Positions 32,491 through 35,082 of a DNA stretch of 35,082 nt are shown here, piece after piece. Origin of the DNA: Aliirhizobium smilacinae (GTDB taxonomy: Bacteria > Pseudomonadota > Alphaproteobacteria > Rhizobiales > Rhizobiaceae). Location of the stretch: contig NZ_VDMN01000014.1 in the NCBI RefSeq assembly GCF_006335145.1, positions 1 through 35,082 on the forward strand. The letters are read 5' to 3'. The notes beneath the pieces were generated by a model. That model was not told the origin of the DNA and made no database searches. It was given only the letters and a program-made list of their open reading frames with translations. The position numbers and the translations under genes are program-made. Each line of letters starts with the position of its first letter. The first letter of the stretch is position 1.

Positions 32491-33531
32491 TTATCGGGTG
32501 CCGGAGCGTGCAGCAGCTGTCTCCAGATCCAGTGCGACATCAGTGATCATGTCCTCCTGTCCACCGACCATGCGCCGCTTTCCGAGCTCCATGAGGATTT
32601 CCCTCGTATCGATGCCGTAGATTTCAGACGCCTTCTCGGCGTGCCGAAGAAAGCTGGAATAAACGCCTGCGTAACCCACGGACAGGCTCTCCCGATCGAC
32701 CCGTACGGGACGATCCTGAAGCGGCCGCACCAGATCGTCAGCGGCATCCATCAGCTTGAACAGGTCGCAGCCGGTCTCGATACCCATTCTGTCGAGTACA
32801 GCAACCAGCGCTTCGAGCGGAGCATTGCCAGCCCCCGCCCCCATTCCCGCAAGCGACGCATCGACACGCACGGCGCCGGCCTCGATACCCGCCACCGAAT
32901 TGGCAACTCCAAGCGTCAGATTGTGATGTGTGTGAACGCCGATTTCGGTCTGAGGTTTGAGACCGTCGCGCAGCGCGGTAACTCGCGCGGTATAATGCGG
33001 AGGCAGCATGGCACCAGCGGAATCCGTCACATAGACGCATTCCGCGCCGTAACTTTCCATGAGCTTCGCCTGCTTGAGCAGGATATCCGGCTCGGCCATA
33101 TGCGACATCATCAGGAAGCCGACCGTATCCATGCCGAGTTCTCTCGCCGCCTCGATATGCTGGCGAGAGACATCCGCCTCTGTGCAATGGGTCGCGATCC
33201 TGACCGAGCGCGCGCCGGCCCGATTGGCCGCCTTGAGATCATGGACGGTTCCGATCCCGGGAATGAGAAGCACCGTGACGACCGCGTGCTGGCATATATC
33301 GGCAACCGCACCGATGAGATCGAGGTCATCGTGTCGACTGAAGCCGTAATTGAAGGTCGATCCGGCAAGCCCGTCGCCATGGGTGATCTCAATAGCATCG
33401 ATCCTGGCGGCATCGAGTGCTGCGGCAATCGCCTTCACCGCCTCGAGGCGATACTGATGGCGTATCGCGTGCATGCCGTCGCGCAGCGTCACGTCCTGCA
33501 CATAAAGCTTGTTCGGATTGGGGCGTGTCAT
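32491..33531 (-). CDS. mhpE: 4-hydroxy-2-oxovalerate aldolase (DmpG/MhpE family)
   Basis: 346 residues, the normal length for the DmpG/BphI type. The HMGL-like TIM barrel starts VQDVTLRDGMHAIRHQ, with metal and base residues. HTHHNLTLGVANSVAG supplies the two metal-binding His. The C-terminal region (about 285-346) is the communication domain that docks the acetaldehyde dehydrogenase. It splits 4-hydroxy-2-oxopentanoate into pyruvate and acetaldehyde. The ATG at 33531 overlaps the dehydrogenase stop by 4 nt, with GGAGG 8 nt upstream, so the two subunits are made together. An upstream in-frame start (33567) is less likely. Confidence 0.94.
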   Translation of the reverse strand: MTRPNPNKLYVQDVTLRDGMHAIRHQYRLEAVKAIAAALDAARIDAIEITHGDGLAGSTFNYGFSRHDDLDLIGAVADICQHAVVTVLLIPGIGTVHDLKAANRAGARSVRIATHCTEADVSRQHIEAARELGMDTVGFLMMSHMAEPDILLKQAKLMESYGAECVYVTDSAGAMLPPHYTARVTALRDGLKPQTEIGVHTHHNLTLGVANSVAGIEAGAVRVDASLAGMGAGAGNAPLEALVAVLDRMGIETGCDLFKLMDAADDLVRPLQDRPVRVDRESLSVGYAGVYSSFLRHAEKASEIYGIDTREILMELGKRRMVGGQEDMITDVALDLETAAARSGTR

Positions 33532-34472
33532 TCGGCGGCCTCCCGGGAAAGATACCTGGCTGCCCAATGGTCAGCGCTGACCAGGGCAGCGGATGTCATG
33601 ATGTCGAGGTTACCGGCATAGGCCGGCAGGTAATGTGCCGCCCCTTCCACCTCTAAAAAGATCGTTGTCTTCAGCCCCGTGGACGGGCCGACGCCGGGAA
33701 CGATGACCGGCGCGTTGTCTCCAATCCTTTCGAACTGAACCTTCTGTTTCAACCGGTAACCCGGCACATAGGCTTGCACCGTCTTGACCATTTCGTTGAT
33801 CGACGCCTCGATCGCATCGGGCTCCCCGCCCTGCGAAAGGACAAAAACCGTGTCGCGCATGATAAGCGGTGGCTCAGCCGGATTGAGGATGATGAGAGCT
33901 TTCCCTCGCTCTGCGCCACCGAGACGCTCGATCGCGCGCGACGTCGTTTCAGTGAACTCATCGATATTGGCGCGGGTCCCCGGCCCTGCGGATTTTGATG
34001 CGATCGAGGCAACGATCTCGCCGTAGATCGTTCGTTTCGAGACGCGCGCAACGGCATGGACCATCGGAATAGTGGCCTGCCCGCCGCATGTGACCATGTT
34101 GATGTTCTGCTGATCGATATTCTCATCAGCATTGATGGCCGGGATGGTGAATGGTCCGATGGCAGCGGGCGTGAGATCGATCACCTTCTTGCCGTCACGG
34201 CTGAGTATCTCGTTGTTGGACACATGCGCCTTGGCGGACGTCGCGTCGAAGACAACCTGAATATCGGCATAATCAGGTAGCTTCAGAAGCCCCTCTATTC
34301 CCTCATGAGTGGTCGCAATACCGAGGCGTCGTGCACGGGCCAGCCCATCCGAGTCCGGATCGATCCCGACCATGGCTCCCATTTCGATATGACGGGACGT
34401 GCGCATGACCTTGATCATCAGGTCCGAACCGATATTGCCCGAACCGATAATGGCACATTTCACCTTCACCAT
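33528..34472 (-). CDS. mhpF: Acetaldehyde dehydrogenase, acetylating (DmpF/MhpF family)
   Basis: 314 residues. The N-terminal Rossmann motif AIIGSGNIGSDLM binds NAD, and the catalytic Cys lies in NMVTCGGQATIPMV near residue 130. It turns acetaldehyde, NAD and CoA into acetyl-CoA, receiving the aldehyde by channelling from the partner aldolase encoded immediately downstream. The ATG at 34472 has an excellent AAGGAGGAG ribosome site; a start ten codons earlier is possible but unneeded. It follows etfA by 29 bp on the same strand, so it could be read through from the etf genes. Confidence 0.94.
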   Translation of the reverse strand: MVKVKCAIIGSGNIGSDLMIKVMRTSRHIEMGAMVGIDPDSDGLARARRLGIATTHEGIEGLLKLPDYADIQVVFDATSAKAHVSNNEILSRDGKKVIDLTPAAIGPFTIPAINADENIDQQNINMVTCGGQATIPMVHAVARVSKRTIYGEIVASIASKSAGPGTRANIDEFTETTSRAIERLGGAERGKALIILNPAEPPLIMRDTVFVLSQGGEPDAIEASINEMVKTVQAYVPGYRLKQKVQFERIGDNAPVIVPGVGPSTGLKTTIFLEVEGAAHYLPAYAGNLDIMTSAALVSADHWAARYLSREAAE

Positions 34473-34501
34473 TTGGCTCCTCCTTCCCTGTTGAATGCCC
34501 A

Positions 34502-35082
34502 TTACATCGCCTTTTCGAGCTTCGGCAGGATGTCGAAGAGATCGCCGACGAGACCGTAGTCGGCAACCTGAAAGATCGGCGCTTCCTCGTCCTTGTTGAT
34601 GGCGACGATGACCTTCGAATCCTTCATGCCGGCGAGGTGCTGGATGGCACCGGAAATGCCGACCGCGATGTAGAGATCGGGGGCGACCACCTTGCCGGTC
34701 TGGCCGACCTGCCAGTCGTTCGGGGCATACCCGGCATCGACTGCTGCGCGCGAGGCACCGACGGCGGCACCGAGCTTGTCTGCCAACGGCAGGATGACCT
34801 CCTGGAACTTCTCCGAAGAACCGAGCGCGCGACCACCCGAGATGATCACCTTGGCCGAGGTCAGTTCCGGACGTTCGGACGAGGCGAGCGCATCCGAGAC
34901 GAAGGAGGAGATGCCCGGATTGCCGGCAGCCGAAACGGCATCGATCGAAGCCGAACCACCTTCACCGGCGGCGGCGAAGGATGCCGTACGCACGGTGATG
35001 ACCTTTTTGGCATCGCTCGACTGTACGGTTTGGATGGCGTTGCCAGCATAGATCGGCCGCTTGAACGTGTCGGCCGAGACGA
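34502..35082 (-). CDS. etfA: Electron transfer flavoprotein alpha subunit (5' part missing)
   Basis: About 193 C-terminal residues are present, and the gene runs off the right edge. The FAD-binding domain is clear: SGGRALGSSEKFQEVI, GASRAAVDAGYAPNDWQVGQ, AVGISGAIQHLAGM and NKDEEAPIFQVADYGLVGD. With EtfB it carries electrons from acyl-CoA and related dehydrogenases to ETF-ubiquinone oxidoreductase. The sequence is that of the housekeeping type, so etfB is expected just beyond the edge. Nothing is disrupted in the visible part. Confidence 0.96.
   Translation of the reverse strand, partial: VSADTFKRPIYAGNAIQTVQSSDAKKVITVRTASFAAAGEGGSASIDAVSAAGNPGISSFVSDALASSERPELTSAKVIISGGRALGSSEKFQEVILPLADKLGAAVGASRAAVDAGYAPNDWQVGQTGKVVAPDLYIAVGISGAIQHLAGMKDSKVIVAINKDEEAPIFQVADYGLVGDLFDILPKLEKAM

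Noticed and set aside
32461..33621. Rightward 386-codon open frame
   Set aside because: Antisense to the 4-hydroxy-2-oxovalerate aldolase gene, which has all its motifs.
1..35082. CRISPR arrays, insertion sequences or rRNA genes
   Set aside because: No regularly spaced repeats, no transposase-like translation and no rRNA-like stretch were seen anywhere in the window.

Overview
The window reads as chromosomal or chromid DNA of an alphaproteobacterium of the Rhizobiaceae (Agrobacterium/Rhizobium type). The grounds are the high-GC coding style, the density of carbohydrate ABC transporters paired with LacI regulators, a polyol locus with the same enzyme-family set as one described in Agrobacterium tumefaciens, an HWE-kinase fragment, a DUF1236 protein and a stand-alone cold-shock gene. 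No taxonomic search was possible.

Region 1 (1-7.7 kb) is a polyol (alditol) catabolic locus. A divergent promoter at about 2953-3275 separates a leftward operon (PfkB kinase, GatZ/KbaZ-family protein, SmoF-like permease cut by the window edge) from a rightward one (SmoE-like binding protein, sorbitol/galactitol SDR dehydrogenase, zinc-dependent alditol dehydrogenase, LacI regulator). The enzymes fit galactitol or D-altritol -> D-tagatose -> D-tagatose 6-phosphate -> D-fructose 6-phosphate. A stretch of about 700 bp without a clear gene follows.

Region 2 (8.4-14.6 kb) is a second sugar-type ABC transporter (binding protein, two permeases, ATPase, leftward). It diverges from a LacI regulator and a nucleoside hydrolase. 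A near-perfect LacI-type operator lies in the shared promoter, so this may be a nucleoside or ribose-like uptake regulon.

Region 3 (14.6-24.5 kb) is accessory and partly decayed. It holds ParDE and VapBC modules with visible palindromic operators, an exported esterase beside a frameshifted DUF4142 gene, a cold-shock gene, a GST, two 59-residue genes, a truncated HWE kinase, a DUF1236 protein, an L,D-transpeptidase gene with a broken 5' end, and a RelBE-like pair in which both genes carry in-frame stops. Four short sequences resembling tRNA 3' halves are scattered here.

Region 4 (24.5-31.4 kb) is a leftward operon: IclR regulator, SsuB/TauB-type ATPase, SsuC/TauC-type permease, NMT1-type binding protein, AtzG/GatC-like small protein and amidase. 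The ATPase and permease each carry a frameshift, while the binding protein and amidase are intact. A 14-TM MFS gene diverges from the regulator.

Region 5 (31.7-35.1 kb), leftward, has the 3' part of etfA, then acetylating acetaldehyde dehydrogenase, 4-hydroxy-2-oxovalerate aldolase and an HpcH/HpaI aldolase. Together these turn hydroxy-keto acids into pyruvate and acetyl-CoA. No hydratase or ring-cleavage gene is visible in the window.
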